Shown piece after piece: positions 50,522-59,408 of a DNA stretch of 64,000 nucleotides. The position numbers and the translations under genes are program-made. The stretch spans positions 86,332-150,331 of the forward strand of contig JAKFGP010000062.1 in NCBI GenBank assembly GCA_021502835.1, read 5' to 3'. The notes below the pieces were generated by a model. That model worked only from the letters and a program-made list of their open reading frames with translations, searched no databases and had not been told where the DNA came from. Source of the DNA: Streptomyces thinghirensis (GTDB lineage: Bacteria > Actinomycetota > Actinomycetia > Streptomycetales > Streptomycetaceae). Every line of letters starts with the position of its first letter. Position 1 is the first letter of the stretch.

Positions 50522-51270
50522 TCAGCCCCAGGCACAGCTCCGGATGGTTCCCGCGGGCGGAGAACTACCGCCTGCGTCGAGGACTGGTAGCGCCGTAGGA
50601 CCAGGCCGCGCTCCGCCGCAGCGGAACCCGGTCTGTGCGGAGCGCTGGACGTGGGCGCCGCCGGGGTCAGCGATGCCGAAGGAGATGCCGAACAGCAGCC
50701 CGAGCTCCGCGGGACACCCAGGAACTCCGCGTGGACGGTGTCGGCGTAGACACCGAGTACGGATGCCGGCCAGCTCGGGCGGCCGCCAGCGGAGAGCAAG
50801 GCAGAAGTTCTGCGCATGCCGATGTCGCCGGCCGTCCGCGGTCGCCGTCGCCGAGTGCCGGCATGAACAGGGAAGGCGGCATGCGGAGCGCCGCAGAACC
50901 TCCAGGTTCTCGCGTACCGCCGCCCCGCCCGCCGTCCCGGCCGGAGCGCGCTCGACGCCTCGGATCCGGCAGGAATACCGCGCCCAGGCCCGCGACCGGC
51001 CGAGGTAGAGGCCGTCCCTAGCCGTCGGTGAAATCGGGGAGGTCCCCGCCTCCTCCCTCCTCGGCCTCGGAGCAGCTCTTCTTGCCAGGGCGTCCCGCGC
51101 CGCGCCCGAGACGACGTGCACCTGACCACGGCTGGGTGTTGCTGTTCGAGGGCGCCGTCTGCGCGTCTTCCAACACGCCGCGCAATGTCCGGGGGAAGGG
51201 CGGTGGGCAGGAACTGCCGGGGAAGGCCGAGCGTGCGATCTCAGGAAGGCTGATGCTGGCAGCCGGGCAT
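50522..51270 (-). CDS. Nitroreductase family protein
   Basis: FMN-dependent oxidoreductase of about 235 residues. ATG 51270 (ribosome binding site GAGAGGAA) leads, across a frame change, to PAASISLPEIARSAF and the family hallmark RGVLEDAQTAPSNSNTQPW, with VHVVSGAARDALA after it. Then come PDFTDG, GLYLGRSRA, AVRENL, AGDIGM with a YAQNF-like phosphate-binding segment, LGVYADTV, EFLGVPAELGLLFGISFGIA and DPGG, a typical C-terminal nitroreductase motif (GISFGxxD). Such enzymes reduce nitroaromatics or quinones. It lies downstream of a Rossmann reductase and a TetR gene on the same strand, probably one operon. At least four frame changes. Confidence 0.8.
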
Positions 51271-51489
51271 GGCGATTCCTCTCTGGCGCGCAAGTCGCCG
51301 CCACGGCCGCCGCGCACAGTGCGGTACGGCAGGCCCTGGAGAGGCGGTAGCCGAGTGGGCTGTGCGCTCTTCGTGCTCGGTCTGCGGTGTTCGTGGCGCC
51401 CGGCGCTGCCGCCCTCGTGCTGCGGGTGCACGAGAGCGCGCGTCGGGCGTCTCAGCGGTGGCGGCGCGGGTTCGATCTCGACGACGTCG

Positions 51490-52175
51490 TCGACGGTGCT
51501 GTTGGCCTGCAGGGCGGCAGCGGGTTCTCCCGGGAGGTCAGTCAGGGATGGCCGCGTCCTCGACCGCCGCGCCAGGCCGCCTGCAGCTCGTCGAGGGTCA
51601 GCTCGGTGCAGTAGGCGGGCTGTCGTGCTGCTGGCGCCAGAGTCGGCCAGCGTGCCGGGCGTCGTAGGGCCGAGCCGGTGTCGTCCACGAGCCGCATGGC
51701 GCCACACGCTGCGCTCCTCGAGTCGCCGGCGACGGAGTGCGAGGGGGCCGCGTTTCTGCCGGAACCACCCTTGTCCGGCTGCGTGTCTTCTGGCTGGGTG
51801 GCGTTCCACGCCCTTGACCACGGGGCGCCCCAGCTGCTTGGCGTTCCACACGCCTCGACTCGCCCCTTGCCCACACGGTCCCCGATCCGCCCGCCGAGGT
51901 GGGATAGTGTTCGAGGTGTCGATGATCATCGTCTCGGCGGGGACCGAGGCGAACAGGCCGGCCAGCTCCCCCGCCACCCCGAAGGGGATGGCGCCACGAC
52001 GATGACGTCCTGGCTCCTGAACGGCGCGTCGGCGAGCTCCGCCGCACGGACCCCCTACCTGCGCCTCCGCCCGGACGGCCTCGGGGCCGCGGGCGTCGGG
52101 CTACCTGGACGTCGTGCTCCGCCGTGCCGAGCTTGGCAAGCGAGGTTTCCGCCGATGGCACCGGATCCTATGACG
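51490..52175 (-). CDS. F420-dependent NADP reductase-like Rossmann protein
   Basis: NAD(P)-binding protein of about 220 residues. Read across frame changes it has the dinucleotide motif IGSGAIGGNLACKLGTAEHD followed by VQVA. Then SSWRHPLRG is the shifted copy of VIVVAIPFG, followed by VAGELAGLFASVPAETMIID and TSNTIPPR. WNAKQLGRPVVKAWN, GSGRNAAP (shifted) and VAGDSRSAACGAMRLVDDTG continue the fold. It ends near TELTLDELQAA. The sequence DTSNTI...V(K)AWN is typical of the NADPH-dependent F420 reductase family, although many such actinobacterial proteins have unproven cofactors. The start codon cannot be fixed (52160-52200). It lies between the TetR and nitroreductase genes. Confidence 0.75.
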
Positions 52176-52306
52176 GAGCACCGGCGACTTGTCCCTTATA
52201 CATTGCCGCCCCTATGGCAGCGCGTGGGCAGCCGGCGGCAGCGACATGGTGGCCGTGGGTGGTGCCGCCTGGTCCCGGCGGAGGCGAGACGCGGTGTTCT
52301 GGCGCT

Positions 52307-52873
52307 TTACGCCTGGATCGCTCGCGTAGCTGCTGGCGATGAGCGTGTGGAGCCGGTCGAGCGACTCTCCTCGGTACTGCCCTTGATCCAGGCGACAGAA
52401 CAGGCCGCGAGGAACAGGTCGTGCCCCCCGCACCGACGCGCGCACGCGACCCGGCGAGCGAGGTGCGGTTCGCACGCATCACCGGTGTCGCGATGAGGAT
52501 GTCGTGCAGGGAATCGTGAGCGGATTGTCCGGCTCCTGCGCCCGGGCCGCGCGAGCGGGTCCGGCAGCCCACCGAAGGAGCTGAAGCATTTCTCCATCGC
52601 CCGCAGCCACCGTTCCAGCGCCTCGGCCGGGTCACCGAGCTGATCGATGTCTCGACGGGCTTCCAGTTCGTCGGAGCGTCTGCAGCACAGCAGCCAGCAG
52701 CGCTTCACGGTGGGGGCGCCGGTACAGGGCCCGACTCCCGCCTCCTTGCCACTGCCTCCAGGAGGTGCCGACCCCGTGTTGCAGGAAGTGACGCTGCGCG
52801 GTCTCCAGCAGCGCCACGCGGTTGCGCTGGACGTCCGCGCGGGCTTGCGTCCCCGCAGTTCACCGGCGCTCAT
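52307..52873 (-). CDS. TetR-family transcriptional regulator
   Basis: About 190 residues from ATG 52873 (MSAGELRGRKPARTS). After a frame change the helix-turn-helix reads ALLETAQRHFLQHGVGTS, KEAGVGP, LYRRPHREALLAAVLQ. The ligand domain has RSDELEARRDIDQLGDPAEA and LERWLRAMEKCFSSFGGLPD, then after further changes FLAACSVAWIKGSTEES. YRRPH should be YRHFPT in a normal TetR, which confirms a local frame error. It lies upstream of the Rossmann reductase and nitroreductase genes on the same strand and may regulate them. The 200 bases between it and the CGNR gene hold nothing clear. Confidence 0.78.
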   Translation of the reverse strand: MSAGELRGRKPARTSSATAWRCWRPRSVTSCNTGSAPPGGSGKEAGVGPCTGAPTVKRCWLLCCRRSDELEARRDIDQLGDPAEALERWLRAMEKCFSSFGGLPDPLARPGRRSRTIRSRFPARHPHRDTGDACEPHLARRVACARRCGGHDLFLAACSVAWIKGSTEESRSTGSTRSSPAATRAIQA

Positions 52874-53088
52874 GCGCTCTCCGCCCGCCGTGGGATCGCG
52901 GCCGCATCAAAACGGATGCTGCTCGTACACAGTCGAGAGTAAAACGGAGGGGGCGTCCGGTCAGACTGCTTCGACTTCGCCGTCGGCGAATCCGCGGCCG
53001 ACGCCGCGCTGAACCCGGAGCAGGCCGAGGGGTGCGTCGATCAGCACGAGCCGCCACCCGGTCCACCCGGCAGGGCGGCGCGGGCCCG

Positions 53089-53669
53089 TCACCCGCCTTG
53101 GGCTGTGCGGCGTAGTGCGGGCGGCGCGGGCGCGGCTGCCGCAGCGGGTGGAGCACCACCGCGGCGGCGGCGGAGCAGATACCGGCTGCAGGGTCGAGCC
53201 GCAGGCGGTGAGGCGTTCGGCGTCGGGGCCGGTGAGCAGGTCGGCGGCGCTCCAGGCTGCGGCCGCCAGGGCGTGGTCGACGATCTCGGTGGTGGGTGCG
53301 TGGCGCGGTAGGGACCGTCCTTGTCGTCCCACCGCAGGAGGGGCGGGTGGGACGCGGGCCATCGCGGCCGTTGATGGCCGTGAGGGCGGCGGAAGGGCGG
53401 CCCGCCGGCGTGGGAGGCGAGCAGATCTTGATCTGCCTGCGCAGCGAGCGCAGCTGCTGGGCTGCACACATTTCCAGCATGCCGGCGTCGACCGGCGCGA
53501 GGCCGCGTTCCGTCAGCCAGCGGTTGGTGTGCGCCGGAGCTCCTCAAGCGATCGACCGTGTGCCCGCCGGGCATGACGATCGCACTGTTGGCCAGGGCCA
53601 GGGAGAGATGCCGCTCCTCCCCTTGCGCGGGCGGCGGAGCGGTCGCTCCGATCACGCAACTCCTCGCAT
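53089..53669 (-). CDS. CGNR zinc-finger regulator, copy 1
   Basis: ABATE-domain protein with a C-terminal CGNR zinc finger, about 190 residues. Near the start it reads VIGATAPPPAQGEERHLSLA, LANSAIVMPGGHTVD, where LxLVNS is the ABATE opening. Then MLEMCAAQQLRSLRRQIK and, near the end, WCSTRCGSRARAA, the CGNR-type finger (CxxxCGxRxRA). The first Cys lies in the preceding CSRYLLRR segment, in another frame. Start codon ATG 53669 needs a frame correction; GTG 53655 is the in-frame alternative. It diverges from MBL copy 1 and is homologous along its length to the CGNR protein at 58.7-59.3 kb. A DNA-binding role is inferred from the family. Confidence 0.75.
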
Positions 53670-53723
53670 AAGCCTCGTGGTACGGCTTGCATGCTTCCCG
53701 TGAGAAATGAGTTATTGTCGTCT

Positions 53724-53748
53724 CACGTTTCACCAACCCCTATCCGTG
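53724..53748. promoter_or_regulatory. CACG-N17-CGTG palindrome, copy 1
   Basis: CTCACG and CGTGAG flank 17 bases ending CTATC, just before the MBL start at 53762. The same arrangement lies before the second MBL gene. An outer repeat (CGTGAGA at 53699-53705 and TCTCACG at 53721-53727) adds a further half-site. Probable operator of the CGNR regulator. Confidence 0.55.
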
Positions 53749-53761
53749 AGGTCGTCCTTCC

Positions 53762-54562
53762 GTGTCTGCTCCTTCCGCAGCGTCCACCCCCCCCCGATCC
53801 GCGTGTTCGGCGGACCGACCGCTCCTCTTCGAGTACGGCGGTCTTGCTTCCTTGACCGACCCGACCTTTCGATGCTCCCCGGCGACCACCAGGCGCCCGC
53901 CGTGGTCCTGACCAAGACCGCCCCCTCCGCCGTCGACCCCGCCGACCTCCGACCCATCGACGTGGTGTTCTCCTCTCGCAACGGACGAGCACGCCGACAA
54001 CCTCGACACCTCCGGTCGGGCCCTGCTCGCCGACGTACCCCTCACTCTCACCACGACCCAGTGGCGGACAGCGTCTCGGCGAGGAGGCCACGGGATCGGC
54101 CGGACTGGGGGCCGCATCGAGCTCGACCGCCCCGGCGGCCGCACGCTCACGGTCACCGGCGTTCTCCGTGCCACTGTCACGGCCCCGGTCCGCGCCACGA
54201 GGTCGAGCCGGTCTGCGGCGAGGTGGTCGGTTTCATCCCGACCCGGGAGGGCCTGCCCACCGTGTACGTCAGTGGCGACAACGCCTCCGACGCTGCCGGG
54301 GGACATCGCCGAGCGCTTCGCCCCGGTGGACACCGCCATCCTGTTCGCTTGGCGCCCCGCGCTTCGCGGAGGTCTTCGACGGCGAGGTGATCGTCCTGGA
54401 CAGCGCCCAGGCCACCGAAGCCGCCCAGCTCCTCAGCGCCCGCCGCGTGGTGCCCGTCCACTACGACAGCTGGGCCCACTTCACCGAGGGCCGCACCGAG
54501 TTGGCAGCGCTTCGCCTCCGCCGGCCTGGCCGACCGTCTCGACTGGGGTCAGCGCCCTCTGA
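53762..54562 (+). CDS. MBL-fold metallo-hydrolase, copy 1
   Basis: About 265 residues from GTG 53762 (VSAPSAAS). Across frame changes it reads IRVFGGPTA, LFEYGGL, LTDPTF, VVLTKTAPSAVDPADLRPID, then the metal region HADNLDTSGRALLADVPLTL, TTT. The later part has HGPGP, GEVVGFIPTREGLPTVYVSG, DNAS, APRFAEVFDGEVIVLDSAQA and ARRVVPVHYDSWAHFTEGRT ending LAALR. The HxDNLD form of the metal motif and the closing VPVHYDSWAHF define a subgroup of actinobacterial MBL hydrolases. It is divergent from CGNR copy 1 and clearly homologous to MBL copy 2. Substrate unknown. At least five frame changes. Confidence 0.8.
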
Positions 54563-54980
54563 ACCGGGATGGCAGAGACCTCCACGGCGCCCTGTGCGTG
54601 TGCCCGCGTCCGGCCTTCGGGAACAGTGGAGCAGCCATCAGTGGTCGGGTACGACACGCCGTTCTGGCGCGAGGACGGTCTGAGCGGCTCTGGAACGCCG
54701 AGGAGTCCACCCGCGGCCGCTACGGCGGGCGGGTGGGCGCCGGCGCCTGGACCCAGTGCGGCGGCGGCCAGAATGCCGAGGTCAGGGCGCTGTTGACGGC
54801 GGCCAGCGCGGTGGCGGGCGGGGTGGCCGCCGACCTGGGCGGCGAGCAGGGCGCATACCTGTTCGCGCGGCGAGCGCAGCGTGCTACTGGTTGGCGCCCG
54901 ACGGGGTGCCCAGTGCGTCGAGGAACTGGCCACCCGGCAGGGCGGTGACGCTGTTGGCGGTCGCGGGGCAGTGCTCAGCG
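54563..54980. other. No complete gene; possible amine-oxidase scrap
   Basis: A short plus-strand segment near 54640-54690 reads VGYDTPFWREDGLSGSG, which resembles the YxxPFWRxDGLSG block of flavin amine oxidases. No FAD motif or other block accompanies it. The remaining 300 bases are Ala/Gly/Arg-rich in all frames and unassigned. Confidence 0.25.
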
Positions 54981-55490
54981 CCCGGCACGGCCGGACGGCA
55001 GCCCGGTCCACGGTCCTCCGGATACTCCGCCCGGCTCGCCGCCCACCTGGGCCTGCCTTCGCCTCGCCGCCTACCTCTCTCCCGGGCAACGCCGCCGCCG
55101 CGCTCCAGCTCTACCGCGACCGGTTCACCCCCGCAGCCGTCCTCGCCGAACCGTACTTGCCCTGGGCCAGCTTCGCTGTCATGGCGCCGCTCGACGACGA
55201 GCACGAGGCCCTGCGCCAGACACAAAGCTACCCACAGCATGATGCGCATGCTCCACGGCAGGTCCTACCTGGTGCCCACGCCCGACGAGGCCGCCTCCTA
55301 CTCCTGTACCGCCTCCGAGCAACAGGTTCTCGGCCGCTGGACCAACAGCGTCCTGCACGGCATACCGACCAGGTCACCGCGCACCTCAACCGCCTGCAGA
55401 GGCAGCCTGCCCAGACGAGATCATGGCTGATCGCCAGCGTGGGCCACACCCTCAAGCGCCCTGCACTCAACCGAACTCATCGCCGACGCC
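54981..55490 (+). pseudogene. Luciferase-like (LLM) flavin monooxygenase, C-terminal part
   Basis: The plus strand reads, across frame changes, SSGYSARLAAHLGLP, then APGNAAAALQLYRDRFTPAA, VLAEPYLPWASFAVMAPLDD, HSMMRMLHGRSYLVPTPDEA and EQQVLGRWTNSVLHG, DQVTAHLNRLQRQPAQT. This is the C-terminal half of bacterial LLM-class monooxygenases. The first 170 or so residues, with the conserved N-terminal flavin-site motif, are not found upstream. So the gene looks truncated as well as frameshifted. It lies between the MBL copy 1 and the MFS gene, inside the segment bounded by the duplicated cassettes. Confidence 0.65.
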
Positions 55491-55640
55491 TGCATTCTGC
55501 CGACCACGCCGGCCCCCGCGTCCGTTCGCTGAACGACCCCGGGCAGTTCGCGCGGGCCACCTGGCGCGCAGTCGGACGGGCACCCACGTCAGGCGCCGCA
55601 ACACCCCGCCCACAACCGTCGGGCTCGTAACGGAGACACC

Positions 55641-56983
55641 ATGCACCGCACCTCGACCACGCCACCCAGCGGGCCGACAGCCGCCCCATCGGCCGCTCCT
55701 GTTCCTGGCCCTTCGCTACCTGAGACGCAGAAGCGCATCCTGGTCATCCTGCTGGCGTCCCAGGTTCTCAGCGGCGTGGGACTCGCGGCCGCGTGTCACC
55801 GTTGCCGCCCTGCTGGCTCAGGACATGCTCCACTCCCACCACCCTGGCCGGGCTGCCCAGCGCCCTGCTCACCGCAAGGCTCCGCTCTCGCCGCCGTCAT
55901 CATCGGCCGCGTCTCCCAGACCGCGGGCGTCGCCCCGGCTGGCCGCCGGCTACCTCGCAGGCGCCCTCGGCGGTGCCGGAGTCGTCGCAGCCGCCGCCCT
56001 CGACAGCCCTGCCCTGCTGTTCATCTCCTCTTCCTCTACGGCGCCGGCACCGCCGCCAACCTCCAGGCCCGCTACGCCGGAGCCGACCTCGCCGCCCCGC
56101 GCCACCGCGCCCGTGCCCTGTCCACCGTCCTGGTCGCCCCACCACCCTGGGCGGCGTCGTCGGCCCCAACCTCACCGCCCCCGCCGGACACCTCGCCACC
56201 GCCCCTCGCGCTGCCCCCACTGACCGGCCTGTTCCTCATCTCCAGCGCCGCCTTCGCCCTGGCCGCACTCACCCTGCTCATCTGGCTGCGTCCCGACCCT
56301 CCTGCTCGCCCGCACTCTCCCCACCGAGCCGGAGACACCGAGCGCACCTGCCCCGAACCGGCACCCGACGTCCCGCGCACCACCGCACCGCCGCCCCAGC
56401 TGCCGCTGGGGGTGCTGGTCGATGGTGTCTCGCCGAACTCGTCATGGTCGCGATCATGACGATGACCCCGTGCACATGCACGACCACGGCCACAGCACCG
56501 CCGCCTCCGGCCTCGTCATAGCCCTGCACGTCGGCGCGATGACCCTGCCCTCGCCCCTGGACCAGAACACCCACCGACCGCTACGGCCCCACCGCAGTAG
56601 CCGCCGCCCTCCCGGCCTAACCCTGCTGGCCGCCGGCGTCCTCCGCCGCCGCCGCGCCCGCCGACTCGGTCCTCCCCTGCTCACCCTCGCCCTCTCATCC
56701 TGCCGGCATCGGCGGAACTTCAGCCTCCGTCAGCGGCACCACCATCATCACCAACACCGTCCCGCTCGCCACGCGGGCCAAGACCAGCAGGCAGTCGACG
56801 TCACGATCGCCATCGCCGAGCCACCGGCGAGCGTATGACCTCCGGGATCGTGGTGGCCGCAGCCAGCTACCCCTCCTCGCCCCTCACCGGCGCCGCCTTC
56901 CGCACTGGCACTCCTCCCCCGCAGTCATCGTCACTCGCCTGGTGAAGAAGTCGCCCCGCACGTCTTCCTCGGAAGACCGATAG
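55641..56983 (+). CDS. MFS transporter
   Basis: Twelve-span facilitator, about 440 residues, ATG 55641 (MHRTSTTPPSGPTAAPSAAP). TM1 is KRILVILLASQVLSGVGLAA, then VTVAALLAQDMLHS, TLAGLPSALLTA and LAAGYLAGALGGAGVVAAAA. Further parts are LLFISLFLYGAGTAANLQAR, YAGADLAAPRHRARALSTVL, GLFLISSAAFALAALTLLIW, LVMVAIMTMTPVHMHDHGHS and SGLVIALHVGAMTLPSPL. It ends with NTVPLATRAKT and VIVTRLVKKSPRTSSSEDR. A His-rich loop (HMHDHGHS) is a recurrent feature of one actinobacterial MFS group. Several frame changes. The upstream LLM and MBL genes share its strand. Confidence 0.82.
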
Positions 56984-57073
56984 GCCGGCACCGAACCTCG
57001 TCGACGCGCGCGTGGAGGAGGTGTTCATGAAGCTTTTACATCAACTTCCGCGAGGCGTACCTCCAGGCGCGCC

Positions 57074-57404
57074 CTACGCGGGATCCGGCACCTCCATGGC
57101 CCATTTCCCCATGGCCTCCAGGACATCGCGCAGCCCCCGCACCGAGAGGGGTCAGCGCGTACTCGACGCGCGGTGGGATCTCCGCGTACGTCGTGCGGGT
57201 CACCGATGCCGTGTCGCTCGAACTGCCGCAGCCGACTGGTCAGCGTATGCCGGACTATGCGTCGCCCGGGCAGGGCGGCGCGCAACTCGGTGAAGCGATG
57301 CCCGGACCGTGCAGCAGTTCACGCACGATCAGGGTGGCCCACGGTCTGTTCAACAAGGTGAGGAATCGGGCGACACCGCACTCAGGAAGGCAAGGATCAG
57401 TCAT
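57074..57404 (-). CDS. HxlR-family transcriptional regulator
   Basis: About 108 residues from ATG 57404: MTDPCLPECGVARFLTLLNR, PWATLIVRELLHGP, then after a one-base change FTELRAALPG, another, then VRHTLTSRLRQFERHGI. It ends DVLEAMGKWAMEVPDPA in the corrected frame, stop at 57074. Two N-terminal cysteines (residues 5 and 9) flank the position of the redox-sensing Cys of the family. It diverges from an NmrA-like gene across 78 bases, the same arrangement as the pair at 9.9-11.2 kb. AACT-N10-AGTT (about 57417-57434) in the gap is a weak candidate operator. Confidence 0.8.
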
Positions 57405-57482
57405 GTTTTCGACGATAACTCCATTAGTGCAGTTGATGTAACCGGTGCTTCTGCAGGCCACCTTAATGACTGTGGCCTACCT

Positions 57483-58334
57483 ATGATTCACGGCGCCACC
57501 GGCGCCCAGGGTGCACCCGTCGTCGCCACGCTCGCCGCGCTGGTGACGCCCGTGACCGCTCTGATTGTGACCCGAACGCCGCCGTGGGGGCGCGGCACGG
57601 CAGCCGCCGGCTACGGCGGCTCCATCGATCCGCACTGATCGAGGCGTACCGGGACGCCGACGGGGTGTTCGTCCACCCGCCGATGGTCTCCGAGAGGACG
57701 CCAAGGCGGCTTCACGCACGCAACATCGTGGCCGCAGTCCGCGAGGCCCGCCCCGGCCCACGTGGTGTTCCTCCACGAGCGGTGCAACCTGACCGACTCG
57801 GCGGCGCGGCAGCGGGAACTCGGCCTCCGGCCTGGCGAACAGCGGGGTGTCCCACGCCGTGATCAGCCCACACGCTGTACCTGGAGAACCTGCTCATGCC
57901 CTACGTCATCTGACGCGCGGTCCGCGAGCGCGACGCGCCGTGCCCGATCCGCACCGACCTTCCGTCTGCCCTGGACGTCCCACCTGGACATCGCCGACGT
58001 CCGCGCTCGCCCTGTTCGGACCGCCATGACGTGACCGGCCAAGTCTCTGTCGGGCAGTACCCGGCAGTCACCGGCCGGACCTGGCGGGGGCGTTCGGCGC
58101 CCACTTCGGCAAGGACGTCGTCTTCGAGCCGATCACCCCCGAGGCAGATGCGGGCTCTCGTCGCGCCCGTGATCGGCGAGGGCCTCGGCCGCCGACGTCG
58201 CCGGCCTCTACCAGGCCATGAGCACGCTGCTCCCACCGGTCGATCACACCGGAGAACTCCGCCCGTGGAAGCCGCTGCTCGGCATCACCCCCCGTACCAC
58301 CGGTCCAGTGGCTGTCCGACACTTCCGCCTCTGA
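57483..58334 (+). CDS. NmrA-like NAD(P)-binding oxidoreductase
   Basis: About 285 residues from ATG 57483: MIHGATGAQGAPVVATLAA, the Rossmann motif GATGAQG. Then, across frame changes, LIEAYRDADGVFVHPPMVSE, NIVAAVREARP, HVVF, SGVSHAVISP, LYLENLLMPYVI, SALDVP, HLDIADV and TVTGQVSVGQYPAVTG-like sequence. The C-terminus reads FGKDVVFE, MRALVAPVIGEG, YQAMSTLP and QWLSDT. The order matches full-length NmrA-like proteins. It is divergent from, and probably controlled by, the HxlR gene. Six or more frame changes. The physiological substrate is unknown. Confidence 0.8.
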
Positions 58335-58699
58335 CCACAACCACTTGTCGCTCCGGCCGAGTTCCAACCGAGGCTTCCGCCCCTGGTCGGTCCGGTCGCC
58401 TCGATCAGGTGGCCGGCCGGCCGTGTGCACTGCGCGCCGTGCGCAGCGGCAGGTCGACGCGGATCTCGACCGGCTGTCCGACCGAGAATTCAGGCAGCGC
58501 GCCGTCGCCGCAGGCCACGGCAGCTCTGGAGTCGTGGTCGCGTACGGGAGTGATCTCGTGGCCGTCCACCTACCCGCCGGTCGGCGTGGGCGCGGCTGAC
58601 CGCCGGGCCCCGCGGCCGGCGGAAACGCGCCGTCGGCGCGGGCACGCAACCTCCAGGTGAGCGGTGTGCCGCGCCGTCCCGGCGGCGCCTGGCTGATGC
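58335..58699. other. No confident gene
   Basis: A minus-strand frame near 58460-58570 reads RDHDSRAAVACGDGALPEFS followed by VGQPVEIRVDLPLRTARSAH, which looks protein-coding but is too short to name. It could be the end of a small gene downstream of CGNR copy 2. Confidence 0.3.
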
Positions 58700-59296
58700 G
58701 TCGGAACGTGGTGTCCGGTGCGGCGGGCGTAGCGCGGGGCGCGGCGCGGGCGCGGTCGCCGCAGCGGGTGGAGCACCGCTCGCGGCGACCATGCCGGAGC
58801 AAGGTAGCGGTTGCACGGGGCGGAAGGCGCAGGCGGTGAGACGCTCGGCGTCGGGGCCGGTGAGGAGGTCGGCGGCGTCGGCGGCCGCGGCGCCGCCTGG
58901 GCGTGGTCGACGAGTTCCGAGGCGGGATTGGGCATGGCAGGTGAGGGCCGCTCTTGTCGTCCCAGGCCAGCAGCGGGGCGGTGGGCACGCGGGTCAGGTG
59001 TCGTTGATCGCGTTGACGGCGGCGGGCAGGGCGGGGAGCCCCGCGACACGGGACGCGACAGCGCCCGGCCTGCTTGCGCAGGGAACGCAGCTGCGCGGCG
59101 CACATGTCGAGCATGCCCGCGTCGACCGGGGTGAGGCCCTGCTGCGTCGGCCACTGGTCGGCCCCGGCGGAGCGTACCGAGCTGGTCGACGTAGTGCCCG
59201 CCCCGGCAGCGCGACGCGCTGTTGACCAAGGCGAGTGAGGGATGCTGCTCCCGGCGCCGGCGGCAGCCCGGACCCGGTGATGACGCCCTCTTCCAT
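58700..59296 (-). CDS. CGNR zinc-finger regulator, copy 2
   Basis: About 195 residues from ATG 59296: MEEGVITGSGLPPAPG, then across a frame change HPSLALVNSASRCRGGHYVD, the ABATE opening. GMLDMCAAQLRSLRKQAG follows, then PLLAWDDKSGPHLP, LTGPDAE-like and the finger PCNRYL with LLRHGRRERCSTRCGDRARA. It aligns with copy 1 throughout (VDxGMLxMCAAQLRSLRxQ, CSTRCGxRARAA). Its 3' end is uncertain because frames change after the finger. It diverges from MBL copy 2. The two CGNR proteins are related but not identical, so the duplication is old or each copy came from a different source. Confidence 0.75.
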
Positions 59297-59319
59297 ACCT
59301 CATGGTACGATTCGTCCGC

Positions 59320-59336
59320 AACCGTGACTCACGGTT
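59320..59336. promoter_or_regulatory. AACCGTGA-C-TCACGGTT palindrome
   Basis: Perfect 8-bp-arm inverted repeat 24 bases upstream of the CGNR copy 2 start. Its half-site CCGTGA/TCACGG recurs in the CACG-N17-CGTG element downstream, suggesting two operators for one protein across the divergent promoter. Confidence 0.6.
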
Positions 59337-59373
59337 GAGCGCCATTATCCATGACACCCGCTTACAGTCGCAT

Positions 59374-59398
59374 CACGGTCAAGTTAAATCTATCCGTG
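59374..59398. promoter_or_regulatory. CACG-N17-CGTG palindrome, copy 2
   Basis: ATCACG and CGTGAT flank 17 bases ending CTATC, ten bases before the MBL start at 59409. Spacing and the CTATCCGTG right half are the same as before MBL copy 1 at 53724-53748. Confidence 0.6.
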
Positions 59399-59408
59399 AT
59401 GGCTTCTT

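Noticed and set aside
54640..54690. Flavin amine oxidase gene
   Set aside because: Only one short block resembles the family and neither the FAD motif nor other blocks are present, so it is at most a scrap.
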